From Smittium culicis (Eukaryota; Kickxellomycota; Harpellomycetes; Harpellales; Legeriomycetaceae), in assembly GCA_001970855.1 (NCBI GenBank), contig LSSN01000154.1, positions 1 through 64,000 of the forward strand: a DNA stretch of 64,000 bases, read 5' to 3'. Shown piece after piece: positions 14,215 through 25,020 of this stretch. Numbering within the stretch: position 1 is the stretch's first letter; the number at the start of each line of letters is the position of its first letter. The notes beneath the pieces were generated by a model. The model saw only the letters and a list, made by a program, of their open reading frames with translations. It searched no databases and was not told the origin of the DNA. The position numbers and the translations under genes are program-made.

Positions 14215-16013
14215 ATGAAGAATCAGATTTACAGCAGAATTAAGCATAAAACGATCGTGGCTCCAATGATAGATGTTACTACTGTCCCATTTATCCATTT
14301 GCTTTCTTTAATTTCGCCATTCAAAAATCATGAGATTTTTACCGAAATGTTTCACGCAAACATGTTTTCTAGAGGAAAGCTTACAGAAAATCAAGAAAAA
14401 CTAAAAATTCATCTTCCTGTTTTAAATGGCCTGTGGAAAACAAATATTACAGTTCAAATAGGAACTAGCTGTCCAAAAGAGGCATCTTTAGCTACTAAAG
14501 AGCTAAGAAATATAGGCATGAACAAAATTAATCTAAATGTTGGTTGTCCAAGTGATAATGTCCAAGTAAGAATTATATACTAAAGTCATCATATTTTATT
14601 AAAATTCATTCGACTTGTTTAATTTTTTAAATTAATATCGAGTATTTTCGTCTATTATTATTATTTTTTTTACAAGAGCGGGAATTTTGGAGCTATATTA
14701 ATGAAAGATCCTGAAAGGGTTTCCGAAATTTGTAGTTCAATTCGCGAAGCAATGGAAAACGACGGGAATTTATCTGTAAAATGTCGTATTGGCATAGACA
14801 ACTTTGAATCTTTTGAATTCCTGAGCAAATTTGTAAATTTTTTACCTTTTTATTCTAATACTCTAATTTATAATATCTATAATCTTTTCCCCATTTTTTA
14901 ATAAGGAGATATGGTGAATTTTTTTTTGTTTTTCGATCTTTTGATATAATTGTTTGATACTCGATTAATCTTATACACCAAATTATTCTCATTTAAACAA
15001 TTTATTTTAAACTTTTAGATCGAAATTGTTTCTAAAAAGGGGAATGTGGATACTTTTATTATACACTGTAGAAAAGCTTGGCTTAAAGGCCTATCTCCAA
15101 AACAAAACCGAGAAATACCAAATTTGAACCCTGATCTGGTATATCAATGTCATAAGGAATTCCCTGAATTGAAGTTTATTATAAATGGAGGCATTGACTC
15201 GATTGAATCTATAAAATCAAATTTATCAATTGTAGATGGCGTTATGATGGGTAGAAAAAGTAAGTTTCTTTTGTCATTACAGCACATCTAATGAATCTAA
15301 TCAAATTTTGATCATTTCAATGATATTTTATAAATATTTTCATATGCAAAAAGTATAACAAATCTCTTTATTACTATTACTATTTTTAATATTACAGTCA
15401 TGAATGATCCATGGTTTCTACAAAAGATAGATAAAGGTATGGATAATTTAATTCCTTTTAATATAATGCTTTTTTTCCCTATTTTTGCCATTATACACTT
15501 AGTCTATCTAATCACTATTGTGTTATATTTCGTTTATTTTTTATTTTTTTTATCAGATATATATGGAATAAATGATTTACCCTCGCATGAATTAGTTGTA
15601 AAAGATTACCTAGGTAATAATTCAAAATTTTCTTTACTGTTAATTTTTTTCTCCTTCTAACTTGTTTCATTAACTAAACTCAAGTATACTCAACAAAAAA
15701 AAAAAATTTTTTCATATCTATATTTTTAAATGTTAAATTTTTAGAATTTGCTGATAAAATGCAGAGTGAAAATGGGTTTCGCTTAACATCTTTATCCAGA
15801 CCTGCGCTACACTTATTTAATGAGAACGCAAACACAAAACAGATCAAAAATAACCTATCAGTACTAATTAGTAAGACCAAAACTTCAAAAAATGTTCCAA
15901 TTAATCCACACCTAATTAGAACCACTCCAAAATTCAGTACCATTTTTTACGAAGCCATGGAGCTAGCTAAAAATAAAAATAAGAGCTCAGAATTTATCCC
16001 AAACTTAATATAG
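14215..16013 (+). CDS. dusA: DusA-type tRNA-dihydrouridine synthase, 6 exons, about 370 aa
   Basis: Exons: 14215-14565, 14677-14832, 15019-15259, 15398-15436, 15557-15613, 15745-16013; every junction is GT-AG and in frame. The enzyme would reduce uridine to dihydrouridine in the tRNA D-loop using FMN and NADPH. Motifs in order: VAPMIDVTT at the start of the TIM barrel, NLNVGCPSDNVQSGNFGA with the expected catalytic Cys111, VKCRIGID with Lys152, FIIHCRKAWLKGLSPKQNRE with His185, INGGI, and DGVMMGRK at the phosphate site. GCPSDxVQxGxFGAxLM and the HxRKAWLxGLSPKxNREIP block belong to the DusA subgroup, not to eukaryotic Dus1-Dus4. The helical tail (SLSRPALHLFN) fits the DusA C-terminal domain. 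The gene is convergent with the PPR gene, 235 bp away. Family call is strong; tRNA position and cell compartment are not shown, and no clear targeting peptide is visible. Confidence 0.9.
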
Positions 16014-16248
16014 AACCGGCTTAATGAATTTAGATTTTATATCTTTTTAAAATAATTTTACGTGCATTTAAATTTATTCTCAATATTTATATATCGCAAA
16101 CTGCAAATGCATCAAAAAAATTTATTGTGAAAAAAAGTCTAAATAAATTATAGATGGAAAATATAAAAATAAACATAAAAGAAATCTAATCTACATTATA
16201 ATATTTTATTAAACTTGTACTCTAAATTCATGGATTTAGATTACGAGG

Positions 16249-19200
16249 CTAATGCGTGTACAATTGATCAATTGAATTATTTACCATTTTCACTCCTTCA
16301 TCGTTTTTTGTAATCACAAAGAATTCATGAATAGTGTTGTACAATCGAACATCGGGAGTTATGTTTAAATAATCGATGTATTCAAGCAATTTAAAAGCTG
16401 AATTAGATTCTAGATCAATTTCTTCTTGTGTGACTCCAGAATTGGCAATCAGCTTCAATCTTAAATTTTGTACTTGTAAGAAAAGAGTAATACTTTTTAA
16501 GTCAAAAACAAGGCTATTACTACTGTGAAAGTTTGATGAGTCCTGATAAGATTTTAAATTTCCTTTACAATAAATTTCTGAAAAATGTACAATTTGGCTT
16601 TCAATCATGGACAACTTGACTAAAAACTCGCTAGTTTTGATTTGCGGTAGTAGCTGCGAAGCGAACTTGGCTTCATCATCAACTATTAGCTCGGAGCTAG
16701 GTGTTGTGTCTCTATTAAACAAGGAGTTTTGCATGTTGATTTCTTGAAACCCAGCATTTAGATCTTGATTGAGCGTTTTAAAGTGGTTTTTGAAATCTTT
16801 GTACATTGAACGTGATAAAATTGTAAATGAGTTTATATCTGGAATGATGTGGTTTGAAATCATTTGGTTCCAAAACAAAAAAAGCGAGTTAATGTCTCTA
16901 GTTCGATTTAGCAGCAATAACATATAATTACAAATGGCAATGTTTGGCTTATTGTACTTTGAAAAATTATTGAAAATAACGCTACCAAGCTCGAGCTTTT
17001 TAGTTATTGAAACAAATTTTATAAAAAGTTGGATTATTTTATAAAGCTTGTCATTTTGTTCTTCGCTAATACTCTTAGATTTGATGGCGCTTAAATAGTG
17101 ATTGTTATTAGAATGATGCTTAGGATAGTCTAGTATCGATGGATTCATGTTATTTATAAGTGTGGGATCTAGGAATATTTTTATAGCGTCCAAAAGCTTG
17201 TTCAACTTTTGAGTATTTTTTTTAGATAGGTGGGTTTCTCTTTTTGAGAATGATGATAGTAATATCAGTAAAGTGTCTAAATTTGGACCGATGTTTAATT
17301 TATTCATTCGAAAAAGAATTTCTACAGCATGATCCCACCTTTCGTCTAAACAAAGAGAATGAATTGCAGAATTAAATAGAGTGGGGTAGCAATATGGTGA
17401 AGATCTCGTTAGGCTTTCTAAGTTTACGATTTTGCAAAATTCATTGAAAGCAAAGGAAAACATGTTGCATCTAATTAATACTTGAAGGTATGAAGATAGT
17501 ATGATGGCTGAAAAATAGGGATGATAATTATCTAAAACGTGTTTCTGATCTGATGGGATATAAGAATTTCTAAAAATGATCTGTGCGGTTGATATAGCCA
17601 AACTAAAATTCTTTTTTGCAGAAAGCACATTAAAAAAAGCAGAAATAGAGAATAAATCGGCCATATTAGAGTTTAATTGGTCTCTCAAATATTCGCCCGA
17701 GTTTCTGGAAAGCAAATGAGTATAAACTTTTTGTTGGGCAATTTTAACTGAAATCGGCAATAAAAAAGACTGATTTTGGTAGTCTAGATTAGAAAATAAG
17801 ATACTTGTTAAGTTTGAAATCATAGCAGAGTTTGGCAAAATCATATTTTTAATCATCTCAGCGTATTGCTTAGAGGCGATTTTAGCTAAGGCTAAAGATT
17901 TTGAAAGGCTTTTTAAGGTACGTTTAGAAGGTAATTGAGGTAAAACATGAGTTGATTGGTAAGATGGGTAGCATGAGTAGGATTTGCTTTTTTTATAAGA
18001 ATAAAGAATATCCTTGGAAGCCAATTTTAAAAAAAAGAAGATCGACGAGTAGGTGTGTGGCTCAAAGCGGATATTATGTTTTGAGGCCATATATTTAACA
18101 TTTAGCATTTTTTCGACGTAACCAAGGGAGCCATAGACATAAATAAGCGTGTTTACCAATTCAATATTGAAAGTTTGAGAAAAGTTATCAGAAGAAAATT
18201 TGTTGCAAATATTATCTGATATTGATAAGACCGTGTCATATTCGCCTTGGTGGAGAAAAGCACGCAGTATTTGGGAATAAAGAGATGGGGTAATGGATAG
18301 GATATTATTTCTGGATAAAATATTTAACTCATTATAGACTAGATCAAACAGAGTCCAGTTGCTTAGTATTAGCGAAATTTTAATTAAAGAGGTGAAAGTA
18401 ACTTGGTTTGGAGTGATTCCATGAGTTTTCATACTATTTTGAAGGTCTAGAACAAGGTCAAGATTAGGAAAAGCTGAAAGGGATATACAATTAAGGACAA
18501 TATTGTATTCATTAATAGATGGTCGCATTAAAGAGTTGATAGCACTGGGATAAAATGAAGAGTTCTTTTTATCTTCGTTTATAAAATTTGCGTTAAAGGA
18601 AAGATTGCTATTAGGGGAAGGACATGGGTTAATAGCAGAGGTACAGCTCCACATACCTTGAAAGAATGAGTGTGCTCTTGAGATGCTAGATTCAATAATA
18701 CGCTGAGAATAATAATGTGAATCATCTGGATTCCGTAGTTGATAGGATATATGTTCAAATTTAGAGTTATGAGCAGGATTTGGGCTTTTTTGGTAAAACT
18801 TTAGTGATTGGTTAAAAGGGTACTGAAGGCTATGTGAGAATTCCTGAGGCAGTTTTTTTAATTTTAAGGCAGCTCTTATATTGTACAGGCAGCTTTTAAG
18901 AAGAAGAACCCAGGTTTCTCTTGGGATAAATGAATGGTATCCGTTAGATGTTACTAGGTCATAAGCACGCCATAGAGAGGGGATGTTAAGGGGTTTTTTA
19001 TTTGATATTGAAATTAGGTTGAATAATAAATAATCAGGGGAAGTATTTGAGAGGGAAAAGAGATTATTATTCGAATTAGGATCGATAGATTCAGTATTGA
19101 TTTTAGATTCAGAAGATAAATTTGATTTTGCAAGGAATAATCTAGAAATATCAGTAATTTTGTGAAAGAATTTGAAATTTGTTGGACTTGAAAGATTTTT

Positions 19201-19662
19201 TTTGGAAGGAAATAGAATATGTTGTATATTAAACGGTATATTTGAGCCTATAGATCTTGAATTATTATAGGTGTATGGTTTTTTGCTGTTATAACTTAGA
19301 GAATGTTGAATTTTATAAAAGTTTTTGTTGAATTTTTTAGGGGAATTATCCAAGTTATTGCAGTATAAGCTTGAAGGTTTCTGACGAATTTTTAGTGAGC
19401 GACTTTTTATAAAGATATTCCAAATCGGGTTGGGCAATTTTAGTTTTGAATTTTTGGCAGATAGGTAGTTTATTAATCTTGGTTTTCTAAATAACAGTAA
19501 ATTTGAATCGTGTAGGAGAATTGTTTTTGAAGGTGTATCGAGATTATTTATATGTTCTAAATGGTATTTTACAAATATACGAAAAATAGATAAGTTATTT
19601 TGGTATAAAGAAGTAAGTGTTATATTTTTTGCTTCAAATATTTTGGTACTTGACGGTAACAT
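16249..19662 (-). CDS. Pentatricopeptide-repeat (PPR) protein, 1137 aa, intronless
   Basis: A single long open frame on the minus strand. The frame extends to 19719 only through a TTG; the first in-frame ATG is at 19662 (MLPSSTKIF), which I take as the start. Degenerate 35-residue helical hairpins are visible, for instance NEYNIVLNCISLSAFPN followed by GITPNQVTFTSLI, then PTLFNSAIHSLCLDERW with HAVEILFRMNKLNIGPN, then AICNYMLLLLNRTRDIN with HIIPDINSFTILSR. Such proteins bind organelle RNA; in fungi they act in mitochondrial mRNA stability, processing or translation. The N-terminus is rich in S, T, N and K and poor in acidic residues at the very start, compatible with a mitochondrial presequence. 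Which RNA it binds cannot be told. Its 3' end faces the DusA gene. Confidence 0.8.
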   Translation of the reverse strand: MLPSSTKIFEAKNITLTSLYQNNLSIFRIFVKYHLEHINNLDTPSKTILLHDSNLLLFRKPRLINYLSAKNSKLKLPNPIWNIFIKSRSLKIRQKPSSLYCNNLDNSPKKFNKNFYKIQHSLSYNSKKPYTYNNSRSIGSNIPFNIQHILFPSKKNLSSPTNFKFFHKITDISRLFLAKSNLSSESKINTESIDPNSNNNLFSLSNTSPDYLLFNLISISNKKPLNIPSLWRAYDLVTSNGYHSFIPRETWVLLLKSCLYNIRAALKLKKLPQEFSHSLQYPFNQSLKFYQKSPNPAHNSKFEHISYQLRNPDDSHYYSQRIIESSISRAHSFFQGMWSCTSAINPCPSPNSNLSFNANFINEDKKNSSFYPSAINSLMRPSINEYNIVLNCISLSAFPNLDLVLDLQNSMKTHGITPNQVTFTSLIKISLILSNWTLFDLVYNELNILSRNNILSITPSLYSQILRAFLHQGEYDTVLSISDNICNKFSSDNFSQTFNIELVNTLIYVYGSLGYVEKMLNVKYMASKHNIRFEPHTYSSIFFFLKLASKDILYSYKKSKSYSCYPSYQSTHVLPQLPSKRTLKSLSKSLALAKIASKQYAEMIKNMILPNSAMISNLTSILFSNLDYQNQSFLLPISVKIAQQKVYTHLLSRNSGEYLRDQLNSNMADLFSISAFFNVLSAKKNFSLAISTAQIIFRNSYIPSDQKHVLDNYHPYFSAIILSSYLQVLIRCNMFSFAFNEFCKIVNLESLTRSSPYCYPTLFNSAIHSLCLDERWDHAVEILFRMNKLNIGPNLDTLLILLSSFSKRETHLSKKNTQKLNKLLDAIKIFLDPTLINNMNPSILDYPKHHSNNNHYLSAIKSKSISEEQNDKLYKIIQLFIKFVSITKKLELGSVIFNNFSKYNKPNIAICNYMLLLLNRTRDINSLFLFWNQMISNHIIPDINSFTILSRSMYKDFKNHFKTLNQDLNAGFQEINMQNSLFNRDTTPSSELIVDDEAKFASQLLPQIKTSEFLVKLSMIESQIVHFSEIYCKGNLKSYQDSSNFHSSNSLVFDLKSITLFLQVQNLRLKLIANSGVTQEEIDLESNSAFKLLEYIDYLNITPDVRLYNTIHEFFVITKNDEGVKMVNNSIDQLYTH

Positions 19663-20408
19663 AGTTGATATGTAGGATTGAAAAACATGAAAACTGCAAG
19701 TATTATTGAGAGTCGGCAATAAAAGCTAGGCAGAAAGTTAGAATGGTCGCTTGTTTTCTATGATATATGATTTCATGGACTTTAGTTGATGGGCTGCGTT
19801 TTAGGGGAAATGATGTAAATAGGTTAAAAATCTAAAACTAATAGGTATTACGAAAATCCAAAAGCTAAGCAAACGTTTCCATAATACAATTTAAGGCGTA
19901 TAAGCAATATGGCTAAAAATTGGTAAAAAAAATGACCAAAATCTAAAATATTTTTTATTTAATTAAATCTAACCTCTAGCAATTTTTTAAGCTGTGATCA
20001 TTGGTCTAAATCAAGAACAAAATAATTAGCAATGGATTTATTTCAATAAAAAATAGGAAAAGTAGTAGTAGGAATGACATTTTTTTCAACAGATGATAGT
20101 GGAGGAAATATTAAGGGAAGATAACTATTATATATAGCGATGAATGAGATATCAGTAAAAGAGTTTTTTGAAAGTGTATTAGAATGGATACAAAAGAATA
20201 GTTTTAATCAAGGATGTATGTATATTGAAAATAAAGGTTATAGTAAGCAAAGAAAAAAAAAATTAAAAAAAAAGTGCAAAATAAAACAATTAGTTTAAAA
20301 AAAAAAAGTTTTTAATTGTGGAATGGAAGGAGGTTTATTATTAATTTTTTTTTTTTTTTGGAGGCAAGAAATGGGAGGACAGGGGAAGGGGGGAAGGGAA
20401 GAGGAGAA
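19663..20408. other. Spacer between eIF3i 3' end and PPR 5' end
   Basis: About 750 bp separate the two minus-strand genes; it holds the PPR promoter and the eIF3i 3' flank. Several A or T homopolymer runs occur (around 20258-20310 and 20340-20360). No other gene is seen. Confidence 0.6.
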
Positions 20409-21550
20409 TTAAAAGTCAAATTTGAAGTTGAAGTAGTCTTTGTCGAAAAAGTGGACACGAACATAACCATCTTCACCACCGGTTGAGAAGCTGTCGCCTC
20501 TTGGGGAGACATTGACAGTATTAATAGGACCGAAGTGGCCTCTTACGCGGCCGACTTCGTGTTCGAAGATCTGGTGGTAGAATCTAGATTCGAATTTACC
20601 TTGGTGGGAGCTGGTAGTTGTTACTTCACTTGCAGCTTGACCACCGCCCAAAACAACAAAGTCGCGATCAGGGACGATAGTGGCGGTGTTTAAAGAAGTA
20701 TCAGCTTGGTAAACTTTTAGCAGGTCAAGAGTTTCCAAGTCCAAAAGTTGGGCAGTCTTGTCTTTTGAGGAGGTAATGAAATAAGATTTATCTTTAGAGG
20801 TTTGCAAGTCAGTTATAGTATCGGAGTGGACTTGCTGAGTTTTAATAGCTTGTTTTGAAGGATCAGTTTGGCGCCAATCGTATAGAGTAACAGAGCCGTC
20901 CTCATGGCCAGCAATTACATACATGTTGAAAAAGCTCCATGCAGCTACAGTAGCCTTAGAAGGGCTAGGAGTGATAACGGTTACAGGGTCGTTTGATTGG
21001 GCTGCTTTGGTACTATCTATTTCAAAAATGTAAATCATGCCTTCAAAGCCCATTCGCTTTTCAGTGACAAAAAGAATGTACTTGTTATCAGGAGAAAATT
21101 CGACTCTTTTTACGGCAGTATTGACGTCCCATCTGTGTAGTTCTTTTCCGGTTTTGACGTCCCATAGTCTTGCAGTGTTGTCAGCAGCACCAGTAATTAA
21201 TAGAGAGGAATCAGAGTTGACATCAACAGTCCAGATAGCACCCTGATGCCCTATATAAGTACCCAATCTCTCGCCATTATGGGAGTACCATACATTTACG
21301 ACAGTATCTTTTGCGACAGTGAATAAGAGATCGCCCTCTCTGTTGTATTTGATTTGGGTCAAAGGTCTGGTATGGCCTTGAAGAAGGATGGGTCTCTAGA
21401 ATAGAATAGAAATAGAAAAATGATTAAATCGAAAGGATCCAAAATTGGAATAAACATTTATATGATTTTGGAGTCAAAACAAAGTAGTTAGTGTTTAAAA
21501 TGAATTTGAAAAAAGAAAATCGGGAAGGTAAAAGAAATAGTGAATACCAT
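20409..21550 (-). CDS. TIF34: Translation initiation factor eIF3 subunit i (eIF3i/TIF34), 2 exons, 329 aa
   Basis: The main exon is 21395-20409. It begins [18 protein letters not shown], the conserved eIF3i N-terminus that in other species directly follows the initiator Met. The only well-placed ATG lies at 21550-21548 and is followed at once by GTATTC, giving a 152-nt intron that ends CTATTCTAG. The first coding exon is therefore just the ATG. The protein is a seven-blade WD40 propeller: [67 protein letters not shown], the hallmark [20 protein letters not shown], and [19 protein letters not shown] at the end. eIF3i binds eIF3b and eIF3g in the eIF3 complex on the 40S subunit. Length matches the family (325-347 aa). 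Identity is very secure; the one-codon exon is a prediction. Confidence 0.95.
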
Positions 21551-24329
21551 GATTTATATTTTTTTTGAAAATGAATGTCTAGCAAGAGATGAAGAGTAAA
21601 TAAAATCGGCCTTAGATGAGACGATTGAGGCGGAATAAGGATTATGAGCAAACGCACAAGGGATATGAAGAAAATGGATCCGTAATCTTCGAGCGAAAAG
21701 ACGAAAAACGAAAACGAAAGAAGTTAAGGCGATACGTAAGATTTCCTAAGAACGACTCGCTAAGCATAAAAAAAAAAAGCATCAGCAATATTGGAAAAAA
21801 TGTAAACTTGTCCATAAATTTTTTTATATATTATTATTGATACTAAGAGCAAAAAGCCAGTAGAATTTACTAATTTCAGCAGCAAATCATCGCTGCCGAT
21901 TCATTGCGCAAACTTTTTCCTCCTCTCCTTTGCTTATCTGCCCTAATAATTGGCCTTATCCACCTCCCATTGCTCAATCCATTACCTAGCTTAGCAAATC
22001 AGTATTGCCGATCTAAAGCCAACAGGCCTTTTCTAGACGAATAGCTCCACTTCTCAGCTCAATTTGCCCTATAATCATCACATACCGATGTATATAATAA
22101 TTATTGGTCCAATTCTGCACGAATCACATAACTAAAGAGTATTTCTATTGATCAATTGCCAATAGATTACTGGTGCAGTTCTTTGATTTCGCGAATAAAT
22201 TCTCTGTATACTCTTAATTACTACTTTCACAATAGTCTACTAAAAAAAAAAAATTTTACATTTGTTCCTCCAATTCCAATAATAAATTAAACGATACCTT
22301 TCTGAAGGATTTTCCTCACAGAGAAATAGCGCATAATTTCCACTATACTTTTCAACTAATTGCATTTAAATAATTTATTTCTAAAAAAAGTATAACCAAT
22401 ACCAACACGAAACTGAAATAGAATGAAAAACCAAATCAATTGATATAGTATACAAACATTAGAAATAAACGTTGAAATAATTTACCTTTTTAAACTATAT
22501 ACTAATCCAAACATTCGCTACACCACTTGCATTGCACTTTCTCTCTATATAAAATTCTATATTATATGTTCTCATAAACCAAATTATACAGGATCACTAC
22601 GCTTTACAATATATATAAAGATCATTTAGCATCTTGAGATATATCAATTTCGTTTAATGATATATCGTCACAGAGGCGAATCAATTAAATTGGAAAGAAA
22701 GAAAAATTCTTCAATCAAATATTTCCTGAAATATCAAAGTAATTATTAGCTATAGCTGTCTCTAAAAACTTTAAAAAAAAACTTTTGTTAGTTTTTTATG
22801 TTAATAAGCTCAGAAGTATTTACGTCAAACTATCATTAAAATAGCAAACCATCATATATCGGATTTGATTAAAAAAGCCTACAGCTGTACTGAATTCTAA
22901 ACAATAAAAATTTTGTAAACTAAAATTATACGTAGATACTTTTTTTTTAATTTGACCTTTTCAGGCTATGATTCGATTTTTTTTACTGCTTTTTAGATCC
23001 TTCTCTCGTCTAAAAATCGTTTCAAATCGCATAGCTTCACTTTTTTTATGTAAATAAAATACATTATCAAAAAACTGCCACTTTGAATATAAGTTTAGCA
23101 TTATTTTAGTTTATATGTATTTTTCTTAATTAAATTATGGCTCTATACTTATCCTGGTTTATTCTATCTTTGGCTTTTTGATAATTTATATCGCAAATCT
23201 TAGAAGTCATAATCACAAAATAGCCACTTTAAAATCCGCACATCATCTAGCCGTCTTTGGCTTATCTGAATTTATTTCTAAAACTCTAATCATTGCCTTA
23301 CTTATTTCATTAATCAAATGCTTTTTACATGTGCCCTTTTTATATTAGATATCCTTTTTTAATTTATACATTCAAATAAACTATACGCGAGATTTTTAGT
23401 AGGAATGAATTTTTTCCAATGGAATTTCATATTCATCAGGCTTAATTTATTTTTTAAACTCTTTTATATTATGATACTAAGCTGATATATATTACAATCG
23501 GCGGTTCATTAAATTGCACTAGTAGATAAAATTCACAAAAACACTACTTATGGCTCTCATAAAAAAATATAAAATACTAACTTTTTTTACAAAAGTGTAT
23601 TATGTATCAAAAATATATATCTAAAATATTTTAATAATCACTAGTATCATCAACAATTTATAAAAATGTGCCTAACTGTTATATTTATTTTTATAATCTA
23701 GAGAAAAATGTTAGCCCACTAGATTTATATTTATCGCTAACGCATCTGACACGTTCTTAAATATTATAACCCAAGAACACTTTTAAATTAAATAAAAAAC
23801 AGGATACGTTATCTTAATTTGGATTTATTAAATAAATTCCCTAATAAATACAGTCTGATAAAAAAACCGTTCAAATAATTTTTTTATTTTTTTTTAAATA
23901 GCTTTTTCCAAAACCTATATATAAAATCCAGTTTTTTATTTTATTTTTAATAAAAATGGATGTGATTAAATTCAAATTTTAATATTACTCGGGTTTAAAT
24001 TGATAAAGATATTTATAAAAATACTATAATATCAAAAAACTTTGAATTTTATTATTTTTTAAATTCAAATCTAAAGACTTTAAATTCAATCAATATAAAT
24101 CTTATTGCTTTTAAACTTTTCACTTTTTTATTAAACGTATTACAGTTGCAAAATATGATTTTATAAGCTTTTGGTTAATATATGATTATTATATCGCTTC
24201 AAAAAAATTTGACAGCGTAATGTTGTAAATTTGATAAGAGCTGCTGGGAAATGGCAGATATAATAATAATTAGTAAATCTCACCTACAAAGTATTTTTAT
24301 ATTTAAAATGAAAATTTTTATGACCTAAA
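21551..24329. other. Upstream region of eIF3i grading into AT-rich desert
   Basis: The first 700 bp (about 21551-22250) are moderately GC-rich and probably contain the eIF3i promoter and leader. Beyond about 22300 the sequence is strongly AT-rich with dense stops. The open frame at 21616-21840 is opposite in strand to eIF3i and is basic and low in complexity, so I did not call it a gene. Confidence 0.55.
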
Positions 24330-25020
24330 AAAAGATCGTCCTGAAAAGTATCGCCAAGAATGTTAAAATTTATAGGATTGAGCTTAATTTCAAACAAAAA
24401 AAAAATCTTATAGAAATGTAAGAGAATTAAACCCCTATTTTAATATATATTTCACTTGCATAAAAAAAAATACGAATTTATAGTCTAAAAAAGAAAATTT
24501 TAAATGATTCTCTCAAAAAAATATTTCTAAACGATTAATTTTTGCTAAAAATCATAAATAAAGATGAATCATTAAATATGTGAGGATTTATTGGATCATT
24601 TAGAGATGTGAATACAATCAAAATCAATATTTCTGTTAATTCTATAAGTTAGATTATTTGATAAGGAAATAAACTGTTCGATAGATAATAACAAATTTGA
24701 TTCAATCTTATTAATTATTAAACAAGATAATTCCAGTTTCCATAAATTTCAAAAAAATATTTCTATTCTTGGAACAGCAAGAATTTGGTAAGCCTGTTTT
24801 GGCCATCGTATTATCTAGATCTCAACCCAATAGAACGTTCTTGAAAATTTTTAAAAGAATACTAAGTTATAATTAAAAACCGCTAAAAAACATTTATAAT
24901 ACTTAATAAATATCCTATACAGAATGTAATAAAGTATTCACCGATACTTTTATCAAACTCACAGCTTCCATATCTGATAGGATAAAATATATATTAAAAT
25001 CATAGTTGAATCGACAAAGT
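24330..25020 (+). mobile_element. Decayed Tc1/mariner-type transposase
   Basis: Peptide pieces in Tc1 order can be read across shifting plus-strand frames. They are KNISKRLIFAKNHK near 24515, then KDESLN with the first catalytic Asp codon at 24563, then QDNSSFHK with the second at 24726. Next come WPSYYLDLNPIERS with the third acidic residue (Glu codon at 24833), KFLKEY, and a tail DTFIKLTASISDRIKYILKS near 24945-25007. These match the D-D-E core and the LNPIE motif of Tc1/mariner (DDE_3) transposases. The spacing between the second Asp and the Glu (about 35 codons, with a frameshift) fits Tc1-type D34E. Stops and frameshifts show that it is dead. No terminal inverted repeats could be identified. 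Confidence 0.75.

Noticed and set aside
21616..21840. 74-codon plus-strand open frame opposite the eIF3i promoter
   Set aside because: It is highly basic (Lys/Arg runs), has no relatives I recognise, and overlaps the expected leader of eIF3i.
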